Shown: piece by piece, positions 1 to 7,913 of the stretch
How the letters are laid out: each line of letters begins with the position of its first letter
How positions within the stretch are numbered: the first letter of the stretch is position 1
Source: Asanoa sp. WMMD1127
GTDB lineage: Bacteria > Actinomycetota > Actinomycetes > Mycobacteriales > Micromonosporaceae
Direction: 5' to 3'
NCBI RefSeq assembly: GCF_029626225.1
Contig: NZ_JARUBP010000001.1
Location: forward strand, 5,394,001 to 5,458,000
DNA length: 64,000 nt
Position numbers and translations under genes: made by a program
Notes under the pieces: model-generated
Told to the model about the DNA's origin: nothing
The model's input: the letters and a program-made list of their open reading frames with translations, nothing else
Databases searched by the model: none

Positions 1-114
1 GCCCGGCTCACCATCGCGGTCAAGACCGTGGAGAAGCACGTCGGGGCGGTGCTCCGCAAGACCGGTTGCCGGGGCCGCGCCGAGCTGATCGCCCGCGGCC
101 GCCGCGCGGGGTAG
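1..114 (+). CDS. LuxR-type DNA-binding domain, C-terminal end (partial)
   Basis: These are the last 37 codons and TAG stop of a gene that begins before the window. The residues VEKHVGAVLRKTGCRGRAEL match the recognition helix and following helix of the LuxR/FixJ (GerE) fold, which ends most NarL-type response regulators and large LuxR ATPases. No other domain is visible, so the sensing part is unknown. The gene ends 71 bases before the aldolase operon in the same direction. A regulatory link to that operon is possible, but the aldolase appears to have its own promoter. Confidence 0.8.
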   Translation, partial: ARLTIAVKTVEKHVGAVLRKTGCRGRAELIARGRRAG

Positions 115-172
115 GGACGTTCCCCATTCCGTGGGAGTGTTTTCCCTGATGCTGCCGGCCCCGCCGCGCCTC

Positions 173-178
173 TAGCGT
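173..178 (+). promoter_or_regulatory. -10 box of a leaderless-type promoter for the aldolase operon
   Basis: TAGCGT lies seven bases before the ATG at 186, and no purine-rich ribosome binding site lies between. A -10 hexamer six to eight bases before the start codon is the usual actinobacterial arrangement for leaderless mRNA. No convincing -35 element is seen. The assignment is by pattern only. Confidence 0.4.
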
Positions 179-185
179 CGCACTC

Positions 186-1046
186 ATGGGTGTGGTGCCG
201 CTCAAGGAGATCGTCGACCGGGCGATGCGCGACGGGTACGGCGTCCCCGCGATCAACATCGTCAACGACCTGACGCTGGAGAGCGTGCTGGCCGGCGCGG
301 TGGAGCGACGATCGCCCATCATCGTCCAGACGTCGGTCAAGACGGTGAAGTCCATCGGCTCCGACGTGCTGTTCGCGATGTGGAGGGCGATGACCGCCGG
401 CATCGAGGTGCCCGCCTGCCTCCACCTCGACCACTGCCCGGAGCGCGCGGTGATCACAGAGTGTCTGGACAAGGGCTGGAACTCGGTGCTCTTCGACGGC
501 TCGACCCTGCCCGTCGAGGAGAACCTGCGCCAGGTCATCGAGGTGGCCGCGGAGGCCCGCGCGCACGGCGCCCACGTCGAGGGCGAGATCGAGGCCATCA
601 AGGGTGTCGAGGACGACGTCGGCTCCGACGAGGCGTCCAAGCGCGAGTCGCTCGACGTGTCCGTCCACTTCGTCCGGACGTCCGGCGTGGACGTGTTCGC
701 GCCGTCGATCGGCAACGCGCACGGCGTCTACTCGTCGGCCCCCGACCTCGACGGCCAGCGGGTCAGCGACCTGGTCGCCGCGACCGGCGTGCCGATCGCG
801 CTGCACGGCGGCACCGGACTGCGCGACGAGCAGTTCAAGGACCTGATCGCCCGCGGCTGCGCCAAGGTGAACGTGTCGACCGCCCTCAAGGTGACCTACA
901 TGCAGTCGAACCTGGCCTTCCTGCGCGAGGCCGAGGAGCGCGGCAAGTGGGACCCGCCGTCGCTGTTCCGGCACGTGGCCGCCGACGTCACCGCGATGAC
1001 CGCCGGCTACGTCGACCGCTTCGGCAGCGCGGGGCGGGCCTGGTGA
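186..1046 (+). CDS. Class II (zinc) ketose-bisphosphate aldolase family protein
   Basis: A 286-residue class II aldolase of the FbaA/GatY/KbaY family, which cleaves or forms ketose phosphates with dihydroxyacetone phosphate as one partner. Zinc and catalytic motifs are visible: CLHLDHCPE (near 78-86), GEIEAIKG, IGNAHGVY, ALHGGTGL and KVNVSTALK, in the family order. Length is normal. It is the first gene of a four-gene operon with a HAD phosphatase and DhaL and DhaK kinase subunits; the HAD gene starts inside its stop codon (GTGA overlap). The neighbours suggest a substrate other than fructose-1,6-bisphosphate, such as a tetrulose or pentulose phosphate made by the kinase. The exact substrate cannot be read from the sequence. 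Confidence 0.85.
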   Translation: MGVVPLKEIVDRAMRDGYGVPAINIVNDLTLESVLAGAVERRSPIIVQTSVKTVKSIGSDVLFAMWRAMTAGIEVPACLHLDHCPERAVITECLDKGWNSVLFDGSTLPVEENLRQVIEVAAEARAHGAHVEGEIEAIKGVEDDVGSDEASKRESLDVSVHFVRTSGVDVFAPSIGNAHGVYSSAPDLDGQRVSDLVAATGVPIALHGGTGLRDEQFKDLIARGCAKVNVSTALKVTYMQSNLAFLREAEERGKWDPPSLFRHVAADVTAMTAGYVDRFGSAGRAW

Positions 1047-1822
1047 CCGCGCTCATCTTCGACTGCGACGGCGTCCTGGCCGACACCGAGCGCTACGGCC
1101 ACCTGCCGGCGTTCAACCAGACGTTCGAGGAGTTCGGCCTGCCGGTGCGCTGGAGCGAGGAGGAGTACGGCCGCAAGCTCGCCATCGGCGGCGGCAAGGA
1201 GCGCATGCGCAGCCTGCTGACGCCCGAGTTCGTCGCGGAGGCCGGCCTGCCCACCGATCCGGAGGGCCAGGCCGAGGCGGTCGCCGCGTGGCACCGCCGC
1301 AAGACCGAGATCTACACGGCCATGGTGGCGGCCGGGAAGCTGCCGGCCCGGCCCGGCGTCGCGCGGGTCGTCGAGGAGGCCCACGAGGCGGGCTGGCCGC
1401 TGGTGGTCGCGTCCACCTCGGCCGAGAAGTCGGTGCGGGCCGTGGTGGAGCACGACGTCGGCGCGGAGCGGGCCAGGGACTTCACGGTACTCGCCGGCGA
1501 CGTCGTGCCGCACAAGAAGCCGGCGCCCGACATCTACCTCCTCGCGCTCGACCGGCTCGGCATCCCGCCGGAGGAGGCGGTCGTCGTCGAGGACTCGCAC
1601 AACGGGCTCGTGGCCGCGCACACGGCCGGGATCCCGTGCGTGGTCACGGTCAACGGCTACACGGCCGACGAGGACTTCACCGGCGCCGCGTTCGTGGTCG
1701 ACTCGCTCGGCGACCCCGGCGCCGCGCCGATCACCGTGCTCGCCAACGACAGTCCGGCGCGGCCCGGTCCGTACGTGACGCTGGCCGACCTCGCGGCCGT
1801 CTTCGAAGGGGACAGGCGATGA
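1043..1822 (+). CDS. HAD-superfamily hydrolase, beta-phosphoglucomutase/CbbY-like
   Basis: A 259-residue HAD phosphatase or phosphomutase. The N-terminal motif FDCDGVLADTE contains the nucleophile and acid/base aspartates. Further on come the Ser/Thr motif (VVASTSAEKS), the lysine region (GDVVPHKKPAPDIY) and the acidic motif VVVEDSHNG, with a helical cap between the first two, as in CbbY and PGMB proteins. The GTG at 1043 is chosen because it overlaps the aldolase stop as GTGA and places the catalytic strand at residue 2. A longer reading of this frame runs back to 380 but only shadows the aldolase. It probably dephosphorylates a sugar phosphate made by its operon partners. Confidence 0.8.
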   Translation: MTALIFDCDGVLADTERYGHLPAFNQTFEEFGLPVRWSEEEYGRKLAIGGGKERMRSLLTPEFVAEAGLPTDPEGQAEAVAAWHRRKTEIYTAMVAAGKLPARPGVARVVEEAHEAGWPLVVASTSAEKSVRAVVEHDVGAERARDFTVLAGDVVPHKKPAPDIYLLALDRLGIPPEEAVVVEDSHNGLVAAHTAGIPCVVTVNGYTADEDFTGAAFVVDSLGDPGAAPITVLANDSPARPGPYVTLADLAAVFEGDRR

Positions 1823-2457
1823 CCGAACTGCTGCTGCCGGTCGAGTTCGTCACGCGGACGATCGCGCAGACCGCCGTGGCCAACGAGAAGTACTTCGGCG
1901 ACCTGGACGCGGTCGTCGGCGACGGCGACTTCGGCTACTCGCTCGCCCGCGGCTTCGAGCTCGTCGTCCGCGACTGGGACGGGTTCGACCGCGCCGACGC
2001 GGCCACCTTCCTGCGCAAGGTCGCGGTGGTCGTCACCGGCCGGATCGGCGGCACCTCCGGCCCGCTGTGGGGCACCGCCTTCCTGCGCGCGGCGACCGTC
2101 GCGAGTGGAAAGTCCGAAGCGGACGGTGCGACCGCCGTCGCCATGCTGCGCGCGGCGATCGAGGGCATCCAGGCCCGCGGCAACGCCAGCCTCGGCGACA
2201 AGACGTTGCTCGACGCGCTCGTCCCGGCCACCGACGAGATCGAGCGGCAGGTCGAGGCCGGCAGCGACGGGCCGACGACGGTCCGGGCGGCCGCGGCCGT
2301 GGCGCGGGCGAGCGCCGACGAGACCGCCAAGCTGCAGGCCCGGCGCGGGCGGGCCGCGTACACCGGCGAGCGCAGCATCGGCAGCGTCGACCCGGGCGCC
2401 ACCGCCGTCGCCGTGATCCTCGAAGCCCTGGCCGAGACCTGGCCCGCCGGACTCTGA
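1819..2457 (+). CDS. dhaL: Dihydroxyacetone kinase subunit DhaL-like (nucleotide-binding)
   Basis: A 212-residue DhaL-type protein, which carries the nucleotide while DhaK carries the ketose. The motif VVGDGDFGYSLARG contains the aspartates that hold the magnesium ions in DhaL, with Phe where many DhaL proteins have His. Other family motifs are GGTSGPLWGTAF, GDKTLLDALVPA and a C-terminal SIGSVDPGATA. The start ATG overlaps the HAD stop as ATGA, and DhaK follows 11 bases later. No DhaM phosphocarrier gene is seen in the window, so the pair may use ATP directly or take phosphate from elsewhere. The real substrate may be a ketose such as erythrulose rather than dihydroxyacetone. Confidence 0.85.
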   Translation: MTELLLPVEFVTRTIAQTAVANEKYFGDLDAVVGDGDFGYSLARGFELVVRDWDGFDRADAATFLRKVAVVVTGRIGGTSGPLWGTAFLRAATVASGKSEADGATAVAMLRAAIEGIQARGNASLGDKTLLDALVPATDEIERQVEAGSDGPTTVRAAAAVARASADETAKLQARRGRAAYTGERSIGSVDPGATAVAVILEALAETWPAGL

Positions 2458-2468
2458 AGGGAACCACT

Positions 2469-3464
2469 ATGAAGAAGTTCGTCAACGACCCGAACCAGTA
2501 CGTGCCCGAGATGCTCACCGGCATCGCCCTGGCCAACCCGGACACGCTGCGCTACGTCCCCGATTACAACCTGATCATGCGGGTCGACGCGCCGAACGAC
2601 AACAAGGTCTCGATCATCCAGGGCTCCGGCTCCGGGCACGAGCCCGCCCACGTGATGAGCGTCGGCAAGGGCATGCTCGACGCCGCCTGTCCCGGTGACG
2701 TGTTCTCCGCGCCGCCGATGGACTACGTGCTGGAGACGAGCAAGATGCTCGCGTCGCCCAAGGGCGTGCTGCACCTCATCAACAACTACACGGGCGACCG
2801 GATGGCCTTCGACATGGGCAAGGAGATGGCCGAGGCGGAGGGCGTACGGATCGAGACGGTGCTGGTCGACGACGACGTCGCGGTGTCGGACTCCACGTAC
2901 ACCGTGGGTCGGCGGGGTGTCGCCGGGAACTTCTTCGTCATGAAGGTCGTCGGCGCGGCCGCCGAGCAGGGCGCCGACATCGACGAGCTGGTGCGGCTCG
3001 GCGACAAGGTCAACTCGGTCACCCGGACCATGGGGATGGCGCTGACGTCGTGCACCCCGCCGGCCAAGGGCTCGCCGCTGTTCGACCTCGGCGAGGACGA
3101 GATGGAGATGGGCGTCGGCATCCACGGCGAGCCGGGCCGCCGCCGCGAGAAGCTGCACAACGCCAACGAGATCGTCGACGAGCTGCTCGACGCGGTCGTG
3201 CCCGACCTGCCCTACGAGAAGGGCGACGACGTCGCGCTGATGATCAACGGCCTGGGCGGCACGCCGATCAGCGAGCTCTACCTGCTCTACGGCCACGCCC
3301 ACGAGCAGCTCGAGGCCCGCGGCATGCACGTGCGCCGCAACTACGTCGGCGAGTACTGCACCTCGCTCGACATGGCCGGCGCGTCGCTGACCCTCGTCAA
3401 GCTCGACGACGAGATCGTCAACGGCCTGGCCGCCCCGGCGGAGACCGCGATCCGCACCTTCTGA
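2469..3464 (+). CDS. dhaK: Dihydroxyacetone kinase subunit DhaK-like (ketose-binding)
   Basis: A 331-residue DhaK protein, which binds its ketose as a covalent hemiaminal on a histidine. His219 in GVGIHGEPG is at the position of the substrate-binding His218 of E. coli DhaK, and GSGHEPAHVM holds the second conserved histidine (His57). It is translated 11 bases after dhaL with AAGGGAACC upstream, and it ends the aldolase operon. Its separation from DhaL is the arrangement of PTS-dependent enzymes. Related split or fused kinases in mycobacteria phosphorylate erythrulose, so the name states the family and not a proven substrate. Confidence 0.88.
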   Translation: MKKFVNDPNQYVPEMLTGIALANPDTLRYVPDYNLIMRVDAPNDNKVSIIQGSGSGHEPAHVMSVGKGMLDAACPGDVFSAPPMDYVLETSKMLASPKGVLHLINNYTGDRMAFDMGKEMAEAEGVRIETVLVDDDVAVSDSTYTVGRRGVAGNFFVMKVVGAAAEQGADIDELVRLGDKVNSVTRTMGMALTSCTPPAKGSPLFDLGEDEMEMGVGIHGEPGRRREKLHNANEIVDELLDAVVPDLPYEKGDDVALMINGLGGTPISELYLLYGHAHEQLEARGMHVRRNYVGEYCTSLDMAGASLTLVKLDDEIVNGLAAPAETAIRTF

Positions 3465-3481
3465 GCCGCCGCGCCGGCCAG

Positions 3482-5030
3482 ATGGCTGCCATCCGGACGC
3501 CGGACCACCGGCTGCGGGTGTTCGTGTCGTCGACGCTGGTGGAGCTGGCCGCGGAGCGCGGCGCGGCCCGGTCCGCCATCGAGCGGTTGCGGCTGGCCCC
3601 GGTGATGTTCGAGTCCGGGGCCCGGCCGCACCCCGCCCAGGCCGTCTACCGCTCCTACCTGGCGCAGTCGGACATCTTCGTCGGCATCTACGGGGAGAGC
3701 TACGGCTGGGTCGGGCCGGGGATGGCGATCTCCGGGCTGGAGGACGAGTACGAGCGGGCGGCGAGCCTGCCGCGCCTGCTCTACGTCAAGGCCCCGGCGC
3801 CCGGCCGCGACCCGGCGCTGACCCGGATGCTCGACCGGATCCGGGCGGGTGGCCAGCCGGCCTACAAGCGCTTCGGCGACGCCGACGAGCTCCGCGAACT
3901 GCTGCTCGACGACCTCGCGACGCTGCTCGCGGAACGGTTCGAGGAGCCCCGGCCCGAGCGGCCCACGCCGCACGGCATGGCCGTCCCGGCGCCGGCCACC
4001 CCGCTGCTCGGACGCGACGAGGAGGTCGACCGGATCGCCGCCACGCTGGCCGGCGACCAGCGGCTCGTGGTGCTGACCGGCGCCGGCGGGATCGGGAAGA
4101 CGAGTCTCGCGCTGGCCGTCCTGCGGCGCGACGCGGCCGCCTGGCGCGACGGCGCGGCCTTCGTCGACCTGTCGGCGCTCACCGACGGCGAGGTCGTGCC
4201 GGACGCGATCGCGTCGGCGCTCGGGGTGGTCGGGCAGGGCCGGGAGCGGCCCGTCGACGCGCTGCGCCGGGCCCTGGCCGGCCGGCACACGCTGCTGGTG
4301 CTCGACAACTTCGAACGCGTACGGGAAGCGGCGCCGATGGTGGCCGACCTGCTCCGCCGCGCGCCGGGTCGAACCGCCGGCGCGCGTCGCGCTGGTGGTG
4401 TCGGCCCGCGCGATCGTCCGGCCGCCCGACGACGCCGACCGGGCCCGGGCGAACTTCGACGAGGCGCTGGCGGTCGCCCGCGCGGCCGACGACCCGCTGG
4501 TCTCCGGCTACGTCCTGTCGCACTACGGCCTGCTGCTCGCCGCGCGGGGCCAGGTGGCCGCTGCCCAGAGCCGCCACCAGGACACGCTGGCGATCGCCCG
4601 GGCGGTCGACGACGAGAACCTGCGGGCGGAGGCGCACTACGACCTTGCCGTCGACGCCACCGCCCTCGGCCATCGCGGGTCGGCGCGCCACCACCTGGCG
4701 GCGGCGCTGGAGGGCTACCGCGGGATCGACCACCTCGACGGCCTGACGCGGTGCCTGGGCGCGCTGGCCGCGATCGCCGTCCACACCGGAGACCCACGGC
4801 TCGCGTCGCGTCTGGTCGGCGCGGCCGCGGCGGCCCGGGACCGCATCGGCCTGCGGCCGTGGCCGTCGGTCGCGGTGGTGGAGGGCCGCACTTCGGACGG
4901 CATCGCGGAGCTGTTGCCCCCGGCCGAGGTCGCGGCGCTCGCCGGCGCCGGGCGCGAGCTGACCATCGAGCAGGCGTTGCGCGCCGGGGGACACCTGCTG
5001 CCCCAGGTCGCCGTCGCGCGCCCCCGATGA
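3482..5030 (+). pseudogene. Broken DUF4062 / NB-ARC ATPase / TPR regulator (frameshift and internal deletion)
   Basis: The reading frame from ATG 3482 encodes a DUF4062 domain (VFVSSTLVELAAERGA, DIFVGIYGESYGWVGPG), then an NB-ARC-type ATPase start with Walker A (LTGAGGIGKTSLAL) and Walker B (TLLVLDNFERV). Near 4366-4368 the coding frame shifts by one base: sensible protein continues in another frame as VEPPARVALVVSARAIVR. Immediately afterwards, near 4419-4430, sequence typical of the C-terminal TPR region begins (RARANFDEALAVARAADDP). The rest of the NB-ARC domain, the winged helix and the first TPRs, several hundred residues in relatives, are missing. The end (ELTIEQALRAGGH, stop 5030) is family-typical. 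I read it as a decayed gene with two lesions. One base could be an assembly error; the deletion could not easily be. Confidence 0.75.
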
Positions 5031-5093
5031 CACGTCGGGCACCGGGGCGCCCGGGTGTGGCTGCGCCGGGGTCCTGGGGGTCATGCTGTCAGG

Positions 5094-5498
5094 GTGAGCG
5101 GCGATCGTGACGAGTCGAAGGCGCAGCGGCTGAGCCGGGCCGCCGAGGCGCGCGAACGGGCCGAGGTGGCCAGGCAGCGGGCCGAGGAGGCGCAGGCCCG
5201 GCTGGCCGAGCTCCGGGCCGCCGAGCGGGAGCCGGCCGAGGGGTCGGCCCCGTCGCCGTCCCGGCGGGCCGCCGAGCTCGCCGAGGAGGCCATCCGCCGG
5301 GCCGCACGGGCCTACGCGACCGCCGCCGAGGCGCACGAGCGCGCGGCCCAGATGCACCTCGGCGCCGCACAGATGCACGACCAGATCGCCGACCGGGGCG
5401 GCCCCGAGGCGGCCGAGCACCGCGAACGCGCGCAGGACCATCGGGACGCGGCGGAGGTCGACGAGGCGGAAGCGCGGCACGACAAGGACGAGGCCTAG
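5094..5498 (+). CDS. Hypothetical Ala/Glu/Arg-rich coiled-coil protein
   Basis: About 134 residues from GTG 5094 and not recognised as a named family. The composition is almost entirely Ala, Glu, Arg, Asp, Gln and His, with heptad-like stretches such as RAAEARERAEVARQRAEEAQ and a second block ERAAQMHLGAAQMHDQ, so a long charged coiled coil or helical hairpin is likely. There is no signal peptide or membrane segment. It follows the broken DUF4062 gene and converges on the SDR gene, whose stop is four bases away. An earlier GTG start at 5055 is possible but adds sequence unlike the rest. Coding is supported by composition and GC bias, not by homology. Confidence 0.6.
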   Translation: MSGDRDESKAQRLSRAAEARERAEVARQRAEEAQARLAELRAAEREPAEGSAPSPSRRAAELAEEAIRRAARAYATAAEAHERAAQMHLGAAQMHDQIADRGGPEAAEHRERAQDHRDAAEVDEAEARHDKDEA

Positions 5499-5502
5499 CC
5501 GG

Positions 5503-6306
5503 TCAGACCGTCGGCACCGGGGCGTTCAGCGGCGGGCCGTAGAACTGGCGGCCCAGCGACTGTCCACCGTCGGCGGTCAGCACCTCGCCCGTGACGTAGC
5601 CGGCGCGGTCGCTGAGCAGCAGGCCGCACAGGTCGGCGATCTCGGCCGGCTCGGCGAAGCGGGCCGCCGGGACCGAGGAGAGCACCCGCGCGTGGTCCTC
5701 CGGAGTCGCCCACAGCGCGGCGCCGGCGCCGTCGGTGGTCGTCGGGCCGGGCGCGATGCAGTTGAGCCGGATGCCGTAGCGGGCCCACTCGGCCGCCAGC
5801 GTCCGGGTCATCGTCACCACACCCGCCTTCGCGGCCGCGCTGTGCACGGTGCCCGGGTGACCGATCCAGGCGTACGTGGCGACCACGCTCAGGATCGCGC
5901 CCGGGCGGCCCGACTCGATCAGGGCGCGGCCGACGGCCGACGTGCAGTACCACGTGCCGTTGAGCACGATGTCGACCACCGCGCGCCAGCCGTTGGCCGA
6001 CAGCTTCTCGGCCGGCACCACGAAGTTGCCCGCCGCGTTGTTGACCAGGCCGTCGACCTGGCCGAAGCGGTCGAGGGCGCGGCCCACCAGCGCGTCGACC
6101 TGGTCCGGCTGCCGGACGTCCGTCGGCACCGCCAGGGCCTGACCCCCGTGGGCGGCCACCTCGGCGGCGACCGCGTCGAGCTTCTCGGCGCGCCGGCCGG
6201 CGATCGCGACCGCCGCGCCCAGCTCGGCCAGGCGCAGCGCGACGCAGCGGCCGATGCCGCTGCCGCCACCGGTCACCACGAACACGCGGCCTTCGAGCGA
6301 CTCCAT
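5503..6306 (-). CDS. SDR-family oxidoreductase resembling 2,4-dienoyl-CoA reductase
   Basis: A 267-residue NADP-type short-chain dehydrogenase: TGGGSGIGR (13-20) binds the cofactor and NNAAGNFVVPAEKLS is a signature of dienoyl-CoA reductases. The classical YxxxK is replaced by SxxxK (HSAAAK). A tyrosine at 145 lies exactly 15 residues before Lys160, the spacing of Tyr199 and Lys214 in human DECR1. It probably reduces an unsaturated acyl-CoA. ATG 6306 is chosen because GAGGAG lies eight bases upstream; a GTG one codon earlier is possible. It is the last gene of the long minus-strand operon, 12 bases after the MFS gene. Confidence 0.8.
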   Translation of the reverse strand: MESLEGRVFVVTGGGSGIGRCVALRLAELGAAVAIAGRRAEKLDAVAAEVAAHGGQALAVPTDVRQPDQVDALVGRALDRFGQVDGLVNNAAGNFVVPAEKLSANGWRAVVDIVLNGTWYCTSAVGRALIESGRPGAILSVVATYAWIGHPGTVHSAAAKAGVVTMTRTLAAEWARYGIRLNCIAPGPTTTDGAGAALWATPEDHARVLSSVPAARFAEPAEIADLCGLLLSDRAGYVTGEVLTADGGQSLGRQFYGPPLNAPVPTV

Positions 6307-6318
6307 CACAGGTACTCC

Positions 6319-7506
6319 TCACATTGTGCAGTCGGGCCCGGCGTACGCGGGGCGGCGCAGCCAGTAGCGTCCGACCAGCGCGGCGGCGCCCAGGACGCCG
6401 GCGAGCGCCCCGGCCAGGAATGCCGAGCGGTAGGAGCCGGTGGCCGAGACGACCATGCCGAGCGCCACGGCGCCGAGACCGGCGCCGACGTCATAGGAGA
6501 TGCTGTACGCGGCGACGACGGAGCCTTCCCGGGCGCGCGGCACCCCGGTCAGCGACATCTTCATCAGCAGCACGTACTGCAGGGCGATCGCGACCGCCAT
6601 CAGCGCGGCGGCGACGTAGAGGGCGGCCGGCGCGGCCCACAGCCCGGCCACCAGGAGGCCGAGCACGTTGGCGACGCAGCCGGCGAACACCACGGTCACG
6701 ATCGGCAGGCGGTCGAACAGCCCCGCGCCGGCGATCCGGATCGTCAGCGTCAGGAACGAGTAGACGAAGAACACGGTGCCGGTGGCCGGCAGCCCGATCT
6801 CGGGTCCGTAGAGCGGCACCAGCGCCTGGAAGCCCGCGTAGCCGACGATCGACAGGGCGAGCACGAGGGCCGGCCACACCGCGGTCGGCTGCACGAGCGT
6901 GGCGAAGAACGGCTCGGGCGGCGGCGGGGGACCGGCCGGGACGGTCCGGGCGCGGGTCACCGTCACCGGCAGCGCGAGCAGCAGCACCACGGCCGACACC
7001 AGCCAGGTCGGGTCGAGGCCCTGCCAGCCGATGATGGCGTCGCCGAGGACCGGGCCCATGGCGGTGCCGAGGAACAACGGCACGGAGAAGTACGCGAGCA
7101 CCCGGCCGCGCCGCCCGTGCGGTGTCTCCTGGACCACGCTGGTCGCCGCGGCGGTGTAGAAGATGCCCACGGCGGCGCCGTCGATCACCCGCAGCACGAG
7201 CATGACGGGCAGGTTCGGGGCCAGCGGGGTGAGCGCCAGCGCGGCCGCGCCCACCACGACCGACAGCGTCATCAGCCGCCACGGGTCGCCGGTGCGCAGG
7301 TAGCGGCCGGCGAGCGGGCGCCCAGCCACGCTCGCCACGCCGTAGAGCAGGACGGTCACGCCGACCGCGGTGGGCCCGGCGCCGTAGCGGTCGTGGATGT
7401 AGCGGGGGAGCAGCGGGGTCAGCATGCCGACCGACGCGTACACCCACCACATGCCGACGATCGCCCGCGCCACCAGGCGCCAGGGCACCACCACGACGTC
7501 GGTCAC
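6319..7506 (-). CDS. MFS transporter
   Basis: A 395-residue integral membrane protein with about twelve hydrophobic segments and a central hydrophilic loop (near RARTVPAGPPPPPE), the usual 6+6 arrangement of the major facilitator superfamily. Loop 2-3 has the family motif in the form GRPLAGRYLRTGDPWR. GTG 7506 overlaps the stop of the DUF35 gene (GTGA), so the two are translationally coupled. Its place among CoA-thioester genes suggests uptake or efflux of a carboxylic acid related to the pathway, but no substrate can be read from the sequence. Confidence 0.85.
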   Translation of the reverse strand: MTDVVVVPWRLVARAIVGMWWVYASVGMLTPLLPRYIHDRYGAGPTAVGVTVLLYGVASVAGRPLAGRYLRTGDPWRLMTLSVVVGAAALALTPLAPNLPVMLVLRVIDGAAVGIFYTAAATSVVQETPHGRRGRVLAYFSVPLFLGTAMGPVLGDAIIGWQGLDPTWLVSAVVLLLALPVTVTRARTVPAGPPPPPEPFFATLVQPTAVWPALVLALSIVGYAGFQALVPLYGPEIGLPATGTVFFVYSFLTLTIRIAGAGLFDRLPIVTVVFAGCVANVLGLLVAGLWAAPAALYVAAALMAVAIALQYVLLMKMSLTGVPRAREGSVVAAYSISYDVGAGLGAVALGMVVSATGSYRSAFLAGALAGVLGAAALVGRYWLRRPAYAGPDCTM

Positions 7507-7913
7507 GGGCCGGCCGGACGGAACGCGGGCAGGTGGTAGCCGTCGGCGACCGGCGTCCAGGTCAAGGCGACCCGGTCACCGACGGCGAACGACTCCGGCG
7601 CCGCGCCGACCAGGTTGGCCAGGACGCGCACACCCTCGTCGAGGTCGACGAACGCGACCACGTAGAGACAGTCCTCCGGTCCCATGGCCTCGAACGGTCG
7701 ATGATGGATGGACAGGGCGTGCACGGCCCCGTCGCCCGGGCTCTCCCGCCACGACAGATCGGTGCCCAGGCAGCCCGGGCACGCCTCCCGCGGGTGGTGC
7801 ACGAAGCGGGCACATGCGGCGCACCACTGCAGCAGCAGCCGCCGCTCCCTCGTGGCGGCCCAGTAGGGACCGGTGGCGTCGCTGGGCTTCGGGCGGAAAT
7901 CGGCCTGGCTCAC
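7503..7913 (-). CDS. DUF35 zinc-ribbon/OB-fold acyl-CoA-associated protein
   Basis: A 136-residue protein with a rubredoxin-like zinc ribbon (Cys31, Cys34, Cys45 and Cys48, in LQWCAACARF and EACPGCLGTDL) followed by a DUF35 OB-fold (HALSIHHRPFEAMGPED, VRVLANLVG). Such proteins form obligate complexes with thiolase-superfamily partners, for example HMG-CoA synthase complexes in archaea and the steroid aldolase Ltp2. GTG 7913 overlaps the stop of the thiolase-like gene by four bases, strong evidence that the two work together. It probably positions or shields the acyl-CoA rather than carrying out catalysis. Confidence 0.85.
   Translation of the reverse strand: MSQADFRPKPSDATGPYWAATRERRLLLQWCAACARFVHHPREACPGCLGTDLSWRESPGDGAVHALSIHHRPFEAMGPEDCLYVVAFVDLDEGVRVLANLVGAAPESFAVGDRVALTWTPVADGYHLPAFRPAGP

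Noticed and set aside
3050-5110. A single open frame of 686 codons across the DhaK and DUF4062 region
   Set aside because: Only the part from 3482 to about 4367 looks like real protein. Before it the frame shadows dhaK, and after it the sequence is Arg/Gly/Ala-rich shadow sequence while coherent TPR sequence continues in another frame.
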